NCBI GenBank assembly: GCA_028685975.1
Contig: JAQUCY010000004.1
Location: 1 to 34,289 of the forward strand
Direction of reading: 5' to 3'
Source of the DNA: Acholeplasmataceae bacterium
GTDB lineage: Bacteria > Bacillota_I > Bacilli_A > Acholeplasmatales > UBA5453
Length of the DNA stretch: 34,289 nucleotides
The notes below the pieces were generated by a model, which did no database searches, was not told the DNA's origin, and worked only from the letters and a program-made list of their open reading frames with translations. Below are positions 18,591-27,415 of the stretch, piece after piece (within the stretch, counting starts at the first letter, position 1; every line of letters starts with the position of its first letter). The position numbers and the translations under genes are program-made.

Positions 18591-19523
18591 ATGAAAAATA
18601 TAAACGAATTATTAGGGACTAAATATCCAGTTATCCAAGGTGGAATGGCAAATATTGCCACTGCTGAACTAGCTTCAGCTGTATCAAACGCTGGTGGGCT
18701 AGGTTTAATTGGTTCAGGTGGTAATGATGCTAACTGGGTAAGAAATGAAATTAGAAAATGTAGAGAGTTAACTAAGAATCCTTTTGGGGTAAATATTATG
18801 CTGATGAGCCCTCACGCAAAAGATATCGCTCAAGTGGTGATTGATGAAGGTATTAGTGTAGTCACAACCGGCGCAGGATCACCAGCTATCTATATTCCCA
18901 AATGGAAAGAAGCTGGAATTATTGTGATTCCTGTTGTTCCAAGTGTTGCCTTAGGATTAAGAATGGAAAGAGCTGGAGCCGATGCGGTTGTTGCGGAGGG
19001 CACAGAAGCAGGAGGCCATATTGGTGAACTTACCACAATGGCAATGATACCTCAAATGGCGGATGCCTTAACAATTCCTGTGATTGCAGCAGGTGGTATT
19101 GCTGATAAAAGAGGTGTCTTAGCTGCTTTCTCACTAGGGGCTAAAGGGGTTCAAATTGGAACTGTTTTACTTGCGACCAAAGAGTGCCCAATCCATGAAA
19201 ACTATAAAAAAGTTGTCGTTGAAGCCCGTGATACTGGAACAGTTGTTACAGGTAGAGGAACAGGGGCACCGGTTAGGGTAATTAAGAATAAAATGGCGGT
19301 TGAATACTTAAGACTTACTGAACTTAAAATGCCTTTAGAAGAACTTGAAAAATTGACTTTAGGTTCTTTGAAAAAAGCTGTATTAGATGGTGATATTGAC
19401 AATGGATCATTTATGGCAGGTCAAATATCTGGATTAATCCATGATATTAAAACGGTTAAACAAGTTCTTGAAGATTTATTTGATGAGGTTAATGATTATA
19501 AGAATAAGTTAGAGGTTCTGTAA
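18591..19523 (+). CDS. fabK: Enoyl-ACP reductase II, FMN-dependent (FabK)
   Basis: LGTKYPVIQGGMANIATAELASAVSNAGGLGLIGSGG; AEGTEAGGHIGELTTMAMIPQ; AAGGIADKRGVLAAFSLGAKGVQIGTVLL. Confidence 0.94.
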   Translation: MKNINELLGTKYPVIQGGMANIATAELASAVSNAGGLGLIGSGGNDANWVRNEIRKCRELTKNPFGVNIMLMSPHAKDIAQVVIDEGISVVTTGAGSPAIYIPKWKEAGIIVIPVVPSVALGLRMERAGADAVVAEGTEAGGHIGELTTMAMIPQMADALTIPVIAAGGIADKRGVLAAFSLGAKGVQIGTVLLATKECPIHENYKKVVVEARDTGTVVTGRGTGAPVRVIKNKMAVEYLRLTELKMPLEELEKLTLGSLKKAVLDGDIDNGSFMAGQISGLIHDIKTVKQVLEDLFDEVNDYKNKLEVL

Positions 19524-20446
19524 TGGCTAAATTAGGGTTATTATTTTCTGGTCAAGGATCACAATTTCAAGGGATGAGTCTTGATTTTCCCGAAGCCACC
19601 AAATTTTACGACAATATTCAAACATTAACGTCGCTTGATTTAAAGACAGTAATTCAAACAGGGATTCATTTAAATGAAACAAAGTATACTCAATTAGCGG
19701 TATTCGCACATTCACAACTTGCTTACCGCCATTTGGAAGAACTAGGCCCAACTATTAGCGGTTTATTAGGATTTTCTTTAGGTGAATATAGTGCGTTATG
19801 TGCTGCTAATGTGTTTGATATTGATGCGGCTATTAAACTGATTTATAAACGGGCTCTTTACATGGATGAAGCCTCTAATAAAACAGATGGTGTGATGGCT
19901 GCTGTACTCGGTTTAGATGAAAAAACCATTGAAAATAGATTAAAATTGGTTTCATCAGGGAAGATGTATATTGCGAATCTTAATGCGCCTAACCAAACCG
20001 TGATTAGTGGTGAAAAACTAGCATTAGAAGAAACAATGAATCTTTTGAAAGATGCTGGTGCGAAAAGGATTATCCCGTTAAATGTTAGTGGGGCATTTCA
20101 TAGTCCGTTGATGAATGAAGCCAGTGAGAAATTAAAAAGTTATTTAAAAATGATTGAATTTAACCATCCTATTTATGATATCTATATGAATGTAACAGGG
20201 AAGAAGTTAAACTTTAAAGATTTAAAAGATTTAATGGTTAACCAAGTGATTTGTCCGGTCCGTTTTGTTGATATGTTGGATACAATGATTAAAGATGGTT
20301 TTACACATTTTATTGAACTCGGGCCAAGCAATGTGCTTACAAACTTAGTCAAAAAACAAACGAATTTAGAAGTCATAAACTTTCAAAGTATGACACAACT
20401 TGATCATGTGAAAGGATGGTTAAAAATACATGGATTTATCAAATAA
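19523..20446 (+). CDS. fabD: Malonyl-CoA-ACP transacylase (FabD)
   Basis: FSGQGSQFQGM, GFSLGEYSAL, GAFHSPLM, ELGPSNVLTNLVKK; start overlaps fabK stop (TAATG). Confidence 0.94.
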   Translation: MAKLGLLFSGQGSQFQGMSLDFPEATKFYDNIQTLTSLDLKTVIQTGIHLNETKYTQLAVFAHSQLAYRHLEELGPTISGLLGFSLGEYSALCAANVFDIDAAIKLIYKRALYMDEASNKTDGVMAAVLGLDEKTIENRLKLVSSGKMYIANLNAPNQTVISGEKLALEETMNLLKDAGAKRIIPLNVSGAFHSPLMNEASEKLKSYLKMIEFNHPIYDIYMNVTGKKLNFKDLKDLMVNQVICPVRFVDMLDTMIKDGFTHFIELGPSNVLTNLVKKQTNLEVINFQSMTQLDHVKGWLKIHGFIK

Positions 20447-21173
20447 GGTTGCGATTGTTACTGGTGGCGCTTCTGGGATTGGTTATCATATCTCATTGAC
20501 ACTTGCTAAAAATGGTGCTTCAGTTGTAATTAATTATAATAGTAGTGCAGAAAAAGCAAATCAGTTAGTTAAAGAAATTAATAGCTTTGGTGGAAATGCA
20601 TTAGCGATCCAAGCGGATGTTTCAAAATTTAAAGATGCTCAAAAACTAGTTGATGTCACTGTTGAAACATTTGGAACTCTAAATATTTTAGTTAATAATG
20701 CTGGAATTACAGCTGATAACTTAATTTTGAGAATGTCAGAAGAACAGTTTGATTCTGTCGTCAATACCAACTTAAAAGGGGTATGGAATATGATTAAAGC
20801 TTCTTCAAAAACAATTTTAAAATCTGGATATGGTAGAATCATTAATATTTCTAGTGTATCAGGCGTTTTGGGTAATGCTGGACAGTCAAATTATAGTGCT
20901 GCCAAAGCTGGCGTTTTAGGTTTGACTAAATCTATTGCAAAAGAGTTTGCTAGTAGAGGTGTTACTGTCAATGCAGTCGCCCCTGGATTTATTGAATCGG
21001 ATATGACAGATAAATTAAATGATACTCAAAAAGAAACATGGTTATCCAAGATCCCACTTGGTCGTTTTGGAACCAAACAAGAAATAGCGGATGTGGTATG
21101 TTTCTTAGCGTGTCCATTAGGTGCTTATATAACTGGCCATACCTTATCGGTAGATGGCGGTTTAGTGATGTAG
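20430..21173 (+). CDS. fabG: 3-oxoacyl-ACP reductase (FabG)
   Basis: VTGGASGIG, NNAGIT, NISSVSG, YSAAKAG, SVDGGLVM. Confidence 0.95.
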   Translation: MDLSNKVAIVTGGASGIGYHISLTLAKNGASVVINYNSSAEKANQLVKEINSFGGNALAIQADVSKFKDAQKLVDVTVETFGTLNILVNNAGITADNLILRMSEEQFDSVVNTNLKGVWNMIKASSKTILKSGYGRIINISSVSGVLGNAGQSNYSAAKAGVLGLTKSIAKEFASRGVTVNAVAPGFIESDMTDKLNDTQKETWLSKIPLGRFGTKQEIADVVCFLACPLGAYITGHTLSVDGGLVM

Positions 21174-21181
21174 GTTAAATT

Positions 21182-22420
21182 ATGAAAAGAAGAGTAGTTG
21201 TCACAGGAATGGGTTTAGTATGTCCACTTGGTAATACCGTAAATGAATCATTTTCTAATATGATCAATGGTGTAAATGGCATTGATAAAATTACTTTAGA
21301 AGATGTTGAAGGATGGAAAGTTCAAATTGCTGGTGAAGTTAAAAATTTGAATTTTGAAGATTATTTAGATAAGAAAGAAATAAAAAGAAGTGATCGCGTG
21401 GTTAATCTTGCGATGGTCGCAATGATTGAAGCGGTAAATCAATCTAATCTAATGGATGAAAGTATTAATCGGAAAAGATTAGGACTGTTTATCGGTAGCG
21501 GGATTGGCGGATTAAAAACGATCGAAGAAGAAGTATCTACGTTTGCGACCCGTGGGCAGGATAGAATCTCACCGTTTTTTATTCCAAACGCAATCATTAA
21601 TTTAATTGGAGGGAAAATTGGTATTAAATACCAAATTTATGGACCTAATTTACCACAAGTCACCGCATGTAGTGCAGCAACAAATTCTATTGGTGAAGCT
21701 TTTAGATATATAAGAGATGGCTATTTAGAGATGGCAGTTGCTGGAGGATCTGAAGCCCCAATAAATGGGATAGGTGTTGGTGGATTTGCTAGCATGAGGG
21801 CTTTGAATACTTCTAATGATATCAATAGAGCATCGATACCATTTGATAAAGAACGAAGTGGATTTGTCATTGGAGAAGGGGCAGGAATATTAGTTTTAGA
21901 AGAATATGAACATGCTAAAAAACGAGGTGTAAATATACTTGCTGAGGTAGTTGGATATGGGACTACTTCAGACGCTTTTCATATTACCTCACCTGACGAA
22001 AGTGCCAATGGGATAAAAGATTGTATTTTAGAAGCATTAGAGGATGCGAAAATAACCGGAAAAGATTTAGGTTACATTAATGCACACGGAACTTCTACAC
22101 AATTAAATGATAAATATGAAACATTAGGGATTAAAAAAGCTTTAGGTGAAGATGCTTATCAAATAAATATTTCATCAACTAAATCAATGACAGGACATGC
22201 TTTAGGCGCTGCTGGGGCGATTGAATCGATAACTGTTATAGAAGCATTACGAAAAGGAATTATCCCACCAACAATTAATCATTATGTTGACGACCCAGAT
22301 TGTGATTTAAATTATACATTTCATAAAGCGGTTAAAAGAGAGATAGAATATGGTATGAATATTAATCTTGGGTTTGGAGGCCAAAATGCAGTCTTGATTT
22401 TTAAGAAGGTGAAACAATGA
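21182..22420 (+). CDS. fabF: 3-oxoacyl-ACP synthase II (FabF)
   Basis: KRRVVVTGMGLVCPLGN, TACSAATNSIGEA, NAHGTSTQLNDKYET, STKSMTGHALGAAG. Confidence 0.96.
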   Translation: MKRRVVVTGMGLVCPLGNTVNESFSNMINGVNGIDKITLEDVEGWKVQIAGEVKNLNFEDYLDKKEIKRSDRVVNLAMVAMIEAVNQSNLMDESINRKRLGLFIGSGIGGLKTIEEEVSTFATRGQDRISPFFIPNAIINLIGGKIGIKYQIYGPNLPQVTACSAATNSIGEAFRYIRDGYLEMAVAGGSEAPINGIGVGGFASMRALNTSNDINRASIPFDKERSGFVIGEGAGILVLEEYEHAKKRGVNILAEVVGYGTTSDAFHITSPDESANGIKDCILEALEDAKITGKDLGYINAHGTSTQLNDKYETLGIKKALGEDAYQINISSTKSMTGHALGAAGAIESITVIEALRKGIIPPTINHYVDDPDCDLNYTFHKAVKREIEYGMNINLGFGGQNAVLIFKKVKQ

Positions 22421-22833
22421 AATTAGATGTTAAAAAAATATTACCACATAGAGAACCATTTTTATTTGTGGATGAAATCATCGAAGTAGTGCCTTTAAAA
22501 CGAGCTATTGGTAAAAAGCACATTGCATCTGAACTTGATTTCTTTAGAGGTCATTTTCCGCAACGAAAAGTAATGCCTGGTGTTTTAATTATTGAAGCCA
22601 TGGCACAAGTTGGAGCGATTGCTTTATTAAGTCACCCTGACTATGAAGGAAAATTAGCTTACTTCACGGGGATTGAAAAGGCAAAGTTTAGAAAAATGGT
22701 TCTACCCGGTGATACTTTGGTTATTGTCTGTGAATTAACAAAGGTTAGAGGGACTTTTGGGTTTGGTAGTGGTCAAGCCTATGTGAATGATGAATTAGTC
22801 TGTGAAGCCAAGATTTCATTTGCGGTAAATTAA
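22417..22833 (+). CDS. fabZ: 3-hydroxyacyl-ACP dehydratase (FabZ)
   Basis: LPHREPFLFVDEI, FRGHFPQRKVMPGVLIIEAMAQ. Confidence 0.96.
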   Translation: MKLDVKKILPHREPFLFVDEIIEVVPLKRAIGKKHIASELDFFRGHFPQRKVMPGVLIIEAMAQVGAIALLSHPDYEGKLAYFTGIEKAKFRKMVLPGDTLVIVCELTKVRGTFGFGSGQAYVNDELVCEAKISFAVN

Positions 22834-23348
22834 TGATTAAAACAGATTTATACTTTAAAACACTTTCTAGTACCTCAGATTATCTTAAGGAAAATTATCA
22901 AGATTTTCCTTCGTTTACTTTTGTTCAAACTGGATATCAAACTAATGGTCGTGGTCAGTTTGATAGAAAATGGAGTTCTAATGAAAGAGAAAATCTACTG
23001 TTTTCATTCTTGATTAAGGATATAGAAATTAATCGTATTGATAATATTAAAAAAACAGTTTTATCTTCGATTATTGAAACATTAAAAACGTTTAAGATTC
23101 AAGCGACATATAAACCTCCTAATGATCTTTATGTGAATGGTAAGAAAATATGTGGCATACTTATTGAGAATTTATTTGAGCTAAATGTTTGTCACTATGT
23201 AGTGATCGGTATTGGTTTAAATGTTAACCAAACAAAGTTTGAAGGATTTCAAGCAACTTCCTTAAAAAACGAAACAGGAATGACAATCAAAGTATCTGAC
23301 ATTTATACGACTTTAACTCACCAATTATATGAGAGGATTAGAAAATAA
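22833..23348 (+). CDS. birA: Biotin-[acetyl-CoA-carboxylase] ligase, HTH-less and short
   Basis: TNGRGQFDRKWSS, KPPNDLYVNGKKICGILIE; 171 aa. Confidence 0.9.
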   Translation: MIKTDLYFKTLSSTSDYLKENYQDFPSFTFVQTGYQTNGRGQFDRKWSSNERENLLFSFLIKDIEINRIDNIKKTVLSSIIETLKTFKIQATYKPPNDLYVNGKKICGILIENLFELNVCHYVVIGIGLNVNQTKFEGFQATSLKNETGMTIKVSDIYTTLTHQLYERIRK

Positions 23349-23349
23349 T

Positions 23350-23898
23350 ATGATTCTTAAAGAATATATAAAGATATGTTTAGCTGTAGCGATATTATCT
23401 GTCTCAGTTTATTTGATACCACCACTTACCTTACCATTTTCAAGCGTTCCTTTTACTTTACAAACATTGATAATTGTCTTAATAGCTTATTTGTATAAAC
23501 CAACTCAAGCATTTATTGCGATTACATTATATTTGTTTTTAGGTGGAATTGGATTACCAATATTTTCAGGAGGCCAAGGTGGGTTTGATAAGCTAATTGG
23601 ACCAACTGGTGGATTTTTAGTTTTGTTTCCTTTTATTGCTTATTTTATCGCCTATTTTAAAACCAAGGACAGTCATTTTATAAATTTACTGATTGGTGTA
23701 ATATTTTCAATAGGTGTTTTATACTTGGTGGCATGTTTATGGTTATCCTATAGTATTAATATCGGTTATATGACAGCGATAACAATGATGTTACCATTTA
23801 TACCGTTTGATATTCTTAAGGTGTTTCTTGCCTATAGTATCTATAGAAGATTACCTGAAGATTTAATTTATCCATTAAAAGAAACTGTTCATAATTAG
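23350..23898 (+). CDS. bioY: Biotin transporter S component BioY
   Basis: FSSVPFTLQTLIIVL, YLFLGGIGLPIFSGGQGGFDKLIGPTGGFLVLFP. Start 23350 is favoured over 23329. Confidence 0.92.
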   Translation: MILKEYIKICLAVAILSVSVYLIPPLTLPFSSVPFTLQTLIIVLIAYLYKPTQAFIAITLYLFLGGIGLPIFSGGQGGFDKLIGPTGGFLVLFPFIAYFIAYFKTKDSHFINLLIGVIFSIGVLYLVACLWLSYSINIGYMTAITMMLPFIPFDILKVFLAYSIYRRLPEDLIYPLKETVHN

Positions 23899-23900
23899 TA

Positions 23901-23925
23901 AAAAAATGCCAGAAGGCATTTTTTT
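23901..23925 (+). terminator. Rho-independent terminator of the acc-fab-bio operon
   Basis: AAAAAATGCC-AGAA-GGCATTTTTT hairpin plus T-run. Confidence 0.85.
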
Positions 23926-24007
23926 AAAGTGAGTTTCATGATTAGATTGGACTTTAAATTTAATTTTTCTCAAATAACTCTTGGAAAAATGTGATATCTT
24001 TGTTTAA

Positions 24008-24036
24008 TTGTAAATTAAGGTGTTATTTGTTAAAAT
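24008..24036 (+). promoter_or_regulatory. Candidate promoter placing the TSS at the glycosyltransferase ATG
   Basis: TTGTAA (24008-24013), 17 nt spacer, TAAAAT (24031-24036), ATG at 24043. Confidence 0.55.
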
Positions 24037-24042
24037 TATAGT

Positions 24043-24822
24043 ATGAAAACACAAATTCCTAAAACCATTCACTATATTTGGTTAGGTGGTAATGAAAAAA
24101 CTGAATTGATTTTACGTTGTATCAAATCATGGACTGAAACCAATCCTGATTTTGAGATTATCGAATGGAATGAAATGAACTATGATACAACCAAACATCC
24201 TCAAATCAAACGTGCCCTCGAAGAAAAAAATTATGCCTATGCTTCAGATATTATGCGCATAGATATCTTAAATGAGTATGGTGGGGTTTATCTAGATACA
24301 GATATGGAGTTAAGTAAATCACTTGGTCAGATTCTTAATAGAGATATTTGTCTATCTTACGAATCTAAGTATTGGTTTGGAACAGCGTTTATTGCTGGGG
24401 TTAGAAATCATCCAATGTTTGGGTTTATTTTAAAACGTTATCTTCATGAAAAAGAAATAAATTTTAAAACAAACTACTTAACAGTTCATTCTTTTACAGC
24501 TTATATGCGTTATTTTTACGATTTTAAACCAAATAATGAACTAACTGCGATTGATAATATCCTTTTACTTCCTAAGGATTATTTTTATCCAATAGATTAT
24601 ATGAGCTTTAAAAAGAATATTACTGATAACACGATAGGGATTCATCATTATGGTGGTTCTTGGCATAATCTTAAACAACAAAAAGGTTACAGATTTTCAT
24701 CTCGAGTAAAGAAAATTTTAGGGGCGAGATTATTTTCTATATTTGAGAAACTATTCGCGTATATGACATATCGAAAACTTAAAAAAGAATTTGAACTAAT
24801 TAGGAAGGACTCCGATGGATAA
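24043..24822 (+). CDS. GT32-like (DXD) glycosyltransferase
   Basis: IPKTIHYIWLGG, KSWTETNPDFEIIEWNE, YAYASDIMRIDILNEYGGVYLDTDMEL (DXD), HHYGGSWH. Confidence 0.9.
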   Translation: MKTQIPKTIHYIWLGGNEKTELILRCIKSWTETNPDFEIIEWNEMNYDTTKHPQIKRALEEKNYAYASDIMRIDILNEYGGVYLDTDMELSKSLGQILNRDICLSYESKYWFGTAFIAGVRNHPMFGFILKRYLHEKEINFKTNYLTVHSFTAYMRYFYDFKPNNELTAIDNILLLPKDYFYPIDYMSFKKNITDNTIGIHHYGGSWHNLKQQKGYRFSSRVKKILGARLFSIFEKLFAYMTYRKLKKEFELIRKDSDG

Positions 24823-25735
24823 TATTATTGAAGTAAAGAACTTAGTTAAATATTATGGAGATTTATGTGCAGTTAACAACATATCTTTTAGTGTTAGAAG
24901 AGGAGGTATGTTTTCTTTTTTAGGCGTCAATGGTGCAGGTAAGTCTACAACCATAAATATTTTATGTCAAGTTCTAAACAAGACCCATGGAAAAATATTG
25001 ATTGATAACCTAGATATTGAACACCACAGTTTAGAAATTAAAAGTAAAATAGGCATAGTCTTTCAAACAACTGTACTGGATGATGAATTAACCGTTAAAC
25101 AAAACCTTCTTTCACGGGCAAGTTTATACAACTTAAATAAAAAAGAAATCAATAATAAAATTGCCTATTTAGTTGAAGTTTTAGATTTAAAAGACATCTT
25201 CGAAAGACCTTTTAAAAATTTATCAGGTGGTCAAAGAAGAAAAGTTGATTTGGCAAGAGCTTTAGTTCATTCGCCTGAAATCTTATTTTTAGATGAACCT
25301 ACCACTGGACTTGACCCACAAAATCGTGTTAATTTTTGGGCGATGATTCATAAATTAATGAAAGAAAACAATTTGACTGTTTTTTTAACAACGCACTATA
25401 TGGAAGAAGTAAGTGATTCTAATTACGTGATAATTATTGATGAAGGTAATATTGTAGGAGAAGGTAGTCCAAGTGATCTTAAGGATAAGTACGCTACGGA
25501 CATTTTAAAAATATATACTAAAAGAAGCGAAAAGATAAATGTAATTCTTGATTCAACGCTCAAAAAATATACTTATATAGTAGATCATTATGAAATTCAA
25601 GTAGAATCTTCAATTGACGCGATGAAACTAATAAATAAAGAACCGAATCTATTTGGTAACTTTGAAGTTATAAAAGGAAATATGGATCAAGTATTTTTAA
25701 ATATTACTGGTAAAACCTTAAAGGAGCATATATGA
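24815..25735 (+). CDS. ABC transporter ATP-binding protein (ABC-2/DrrA type)
   Basis: Walker A GVNGAGKST, LSGGQRRKVDLARAL, Walker B EILFLDEPTTGLDPQNR; no membrane domain. Confidence 0.93.
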   Translation: MDNIIEVKNLVKYYGDLCAVNNISFSVRRGGMFSFLGVNGAGKSTTINILCQVLNKTHGKILIDNLDIEHHSLEIKSKIGIVFQTTVLDDELTVKQNLLSRASLYNLNKKEINNKIAYLVEVLDLKDIFERPFKNLSGGQRRKVDLARALVHSPEILFLDEPTTGLDPQNRVNFWAMIHKLMKENNLTVFLTTHYMEEVSDSNYVIIIDEGNIVGEGSPSDLKDKYATDILKIYTKRSEKINVILDSTLKKYTYIVDHYEIQVESSIDAMKLINKEPNLFGNFEVIKGNMDQVFLNITGKTLKEHI

Positions 25736-26661
25736 AACCAAAATTATGCTTTAAAGACAAACTTTATCAAATAACACAGCTAACAAAAAGAAATCTATTA
25801 ATCTTTTTAAAGAATCCAACCTCAATCTTTTTTTCTTTAATCACCCCTGTGTTAATCCTAGTAATCTTTATCTTTTTGTTTGATGATAGTGTCTTAAAAA
25901 CTGCCATTCAATTAATAGATATAGAAGTTAGTGTTGAGGAAATTAAAGTCATCAGCAGTGGATGGATGGTATCGGGTATTATTGGTATATCAGTACTAAC
26001 AGTAGGTTTAAATAGTATGTTCATCCAAATTAAAGATAAAGAAAAACACACCATTAATGATTATGTTGCGAGTCCTGTTAAACTAGTTTATGTTACTTTA
26101 TCATATTTCTTGTCGGCTTTCATTTTAACATTTGTGATTTGTATGGTGTTTTTAACAATCGGATTAGTTTATCTCTCTATATCAACGGGTGTTATTTTCT
26201 CATTTCTTACGATATTAGAGTTATTAGTAATCTTGTTGCTATCAACTTTATCAGGGATAATTATATTAATGGTGATAACTTCATTCTTTAATAAAACTTC
26301 GACGGCAAGCAGCTTTACTGGCGTTTTTTCAGCTTTGATTGGGTTTTTGATTGGCGCTTATTTACCAATTGGCTTACTGCCAAAAGGATTGCAAAATATA
26401 GCTAATTTAATACCAGGAAGTCATTCAACTGGTTTATTTAGAAATGTGATTGTCAATGAAATGATAGAAAAGTTAAATCTGATTAATTTAGAAGGCTTAG
26501 TATCCTTAAAACAAAGTTTTGGGATTGATTTAGTTCTATATAATCATACTTTAACAAAAGGAATAATGTATGGATTTCTTGTAATATCTACGATAGTGTT
26601 TTTTATCATTTATTTGAGTATGGCTTATATGAAAACTAAACAAAAACTGATAAAAAAATAA
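25732..26661 (+). CDS. ABC-2 type permease
   Basis: RNLLIFLKNPTSIFFSLITPVLILVIF, multiple hydrophobic segments, GAYLPIGLLPKGLQNIANLIPGSH; 4-nt overlap with ATPase. Confidence 0.9.
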   Translation: MKPKLCFKDKLYQITQLTKRNLLIFLKNPTSIFFSLITPVLILVIFIFLFDDSVLKTAIQLIDIEVSVEEIKVISSGWMVSGIIGISVLTVGLNSMFIQIKDKEKHTINDYVASPVKLVYVTLSYFLSAFILTFVICMVFLTIGLVYLSISTGVIFSFLTILELLVILLLSTLSGIIILMVITSFFNKTSTASSFTGVFSALIGFLIGAYLPIGLLPKGLQNIANLIPGSHSTGLFRNVIVNEMIEKLNLINLEGLVSLKQSFGIDLVLYNHTLTKGIMYGFLVISTIVFFIIYLSMAYMKTKQKLIKK

Positions 26662-26694
26662 GCAGGAGAGAGAGTGTCCTGCTTATTTTTTTTT
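26658..26694. terminator. Bidirectional terminator between ABC permease and hsp20
   Basis: ATAAGCAGGA (26658-26667) / TCCTGCTTAT (26677-26686), then T-run; A-run on the other side. Confidence 0.8.
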
Positions 26695-27094
26695 ATTTAA
26701 GTTCCAAATATTTCTTTTCTGGAATTTTTTTAACTTCTTTAGGAACTTCAAGATATAAAATACCTTTATCAAATGAACCATTAATTTCATCAATCTCAAC
26801 GTTACCTACATAATAACTACGTTTCATTGATCCGTAATAGCGTTCTCTTCTTAGAAACTTATCGTCGTTCTCTTTTGTATCATTTTCGATTTTCGTTTCT
26901 GCTTCAATTAATAGATAACCATCTTCAATACTAACTTTGATGTCATCCTTATCATATCCAGGTAATTCAACAGCTAACTTATAACTATTTTCTGTTTCAG
27001 TAATATCTGTTTTCATCAAAGTGTTCCCTGTATTAGGGACAATCATTCTGAAATCATCAAAGAAGCTCCTATTCTTTCTGTATAAACTCAACAT
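26693..27094 (-). CDS. Small heat shock protein Hsp20/IbpA family
   Basis: Alpha-crystallin domain: DITETENSYKLAVELPGYDKDDIKVSIEDGYLLIEAE...RRERYYGSMKRSYYVG...NGSFDKGILYLEVPK. SD aaggag. Confidence 0.95.
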   Translation of the reverse strand: MLSLYRKNRSFFDDFRMIVPNTGNTLMKTDITETENSYKLAVELPGYDKDDIKVSIEDGYLLIEAETKIENDTKENDDKFLRRERYYGSMKRSYYVGNVEIDEINGSFDKGILYLEVPKEVKKIPEKKYLELK

Positions 27095-27150
27095 AAATTA
27101 ACACTCCTTTTCTTATCCTCAAAATTCACATCTATCTTGAGTTCATCTAT

Positions 27151-27179
27151 ACTATAACAAATAAAATTGGCACTGTCAA
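27151..27179 (-). promoter_or_regulatory. Consensus promoter of hsp20
   Basis: On minus strand TTGACA (27179-27174), 17 nt spacer, TATAGT (27156-27151). Confidence 0.8.
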
Positions 27180-27193
27180 GTATTAAGTGCCAA
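27167..27193 (-). promoter_or_regulatory. CIRCE-like (HrcA) operator
   Basis: TTGGCACT-N11-AGTGCCAA, i.e. 9-N9-9 CIRCE geometry with one inner mismatch; consensus TTAGCACTC-N9-GAGTGCTAA. Confidence 0.8.
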
Positions 27194-27415
27194 AATAAGA
27201 AATAAAACACATAATTCATTTAAAATAATAATTATTTATCATGTAAATTAGGAAAAAATATATAAGAATATTTTTTTAATAGTTTTATGGTAATCCGTAC
27301 AATAATGTTAAATAATGAAAAAACGCCTGTTAAAGTGGAAAAATCATTGAATATTAACTCTTTTCCCCGTAATTTTGTTATAATTAAACCAAATAATTAA
27401 TATATAAGGAATAAC

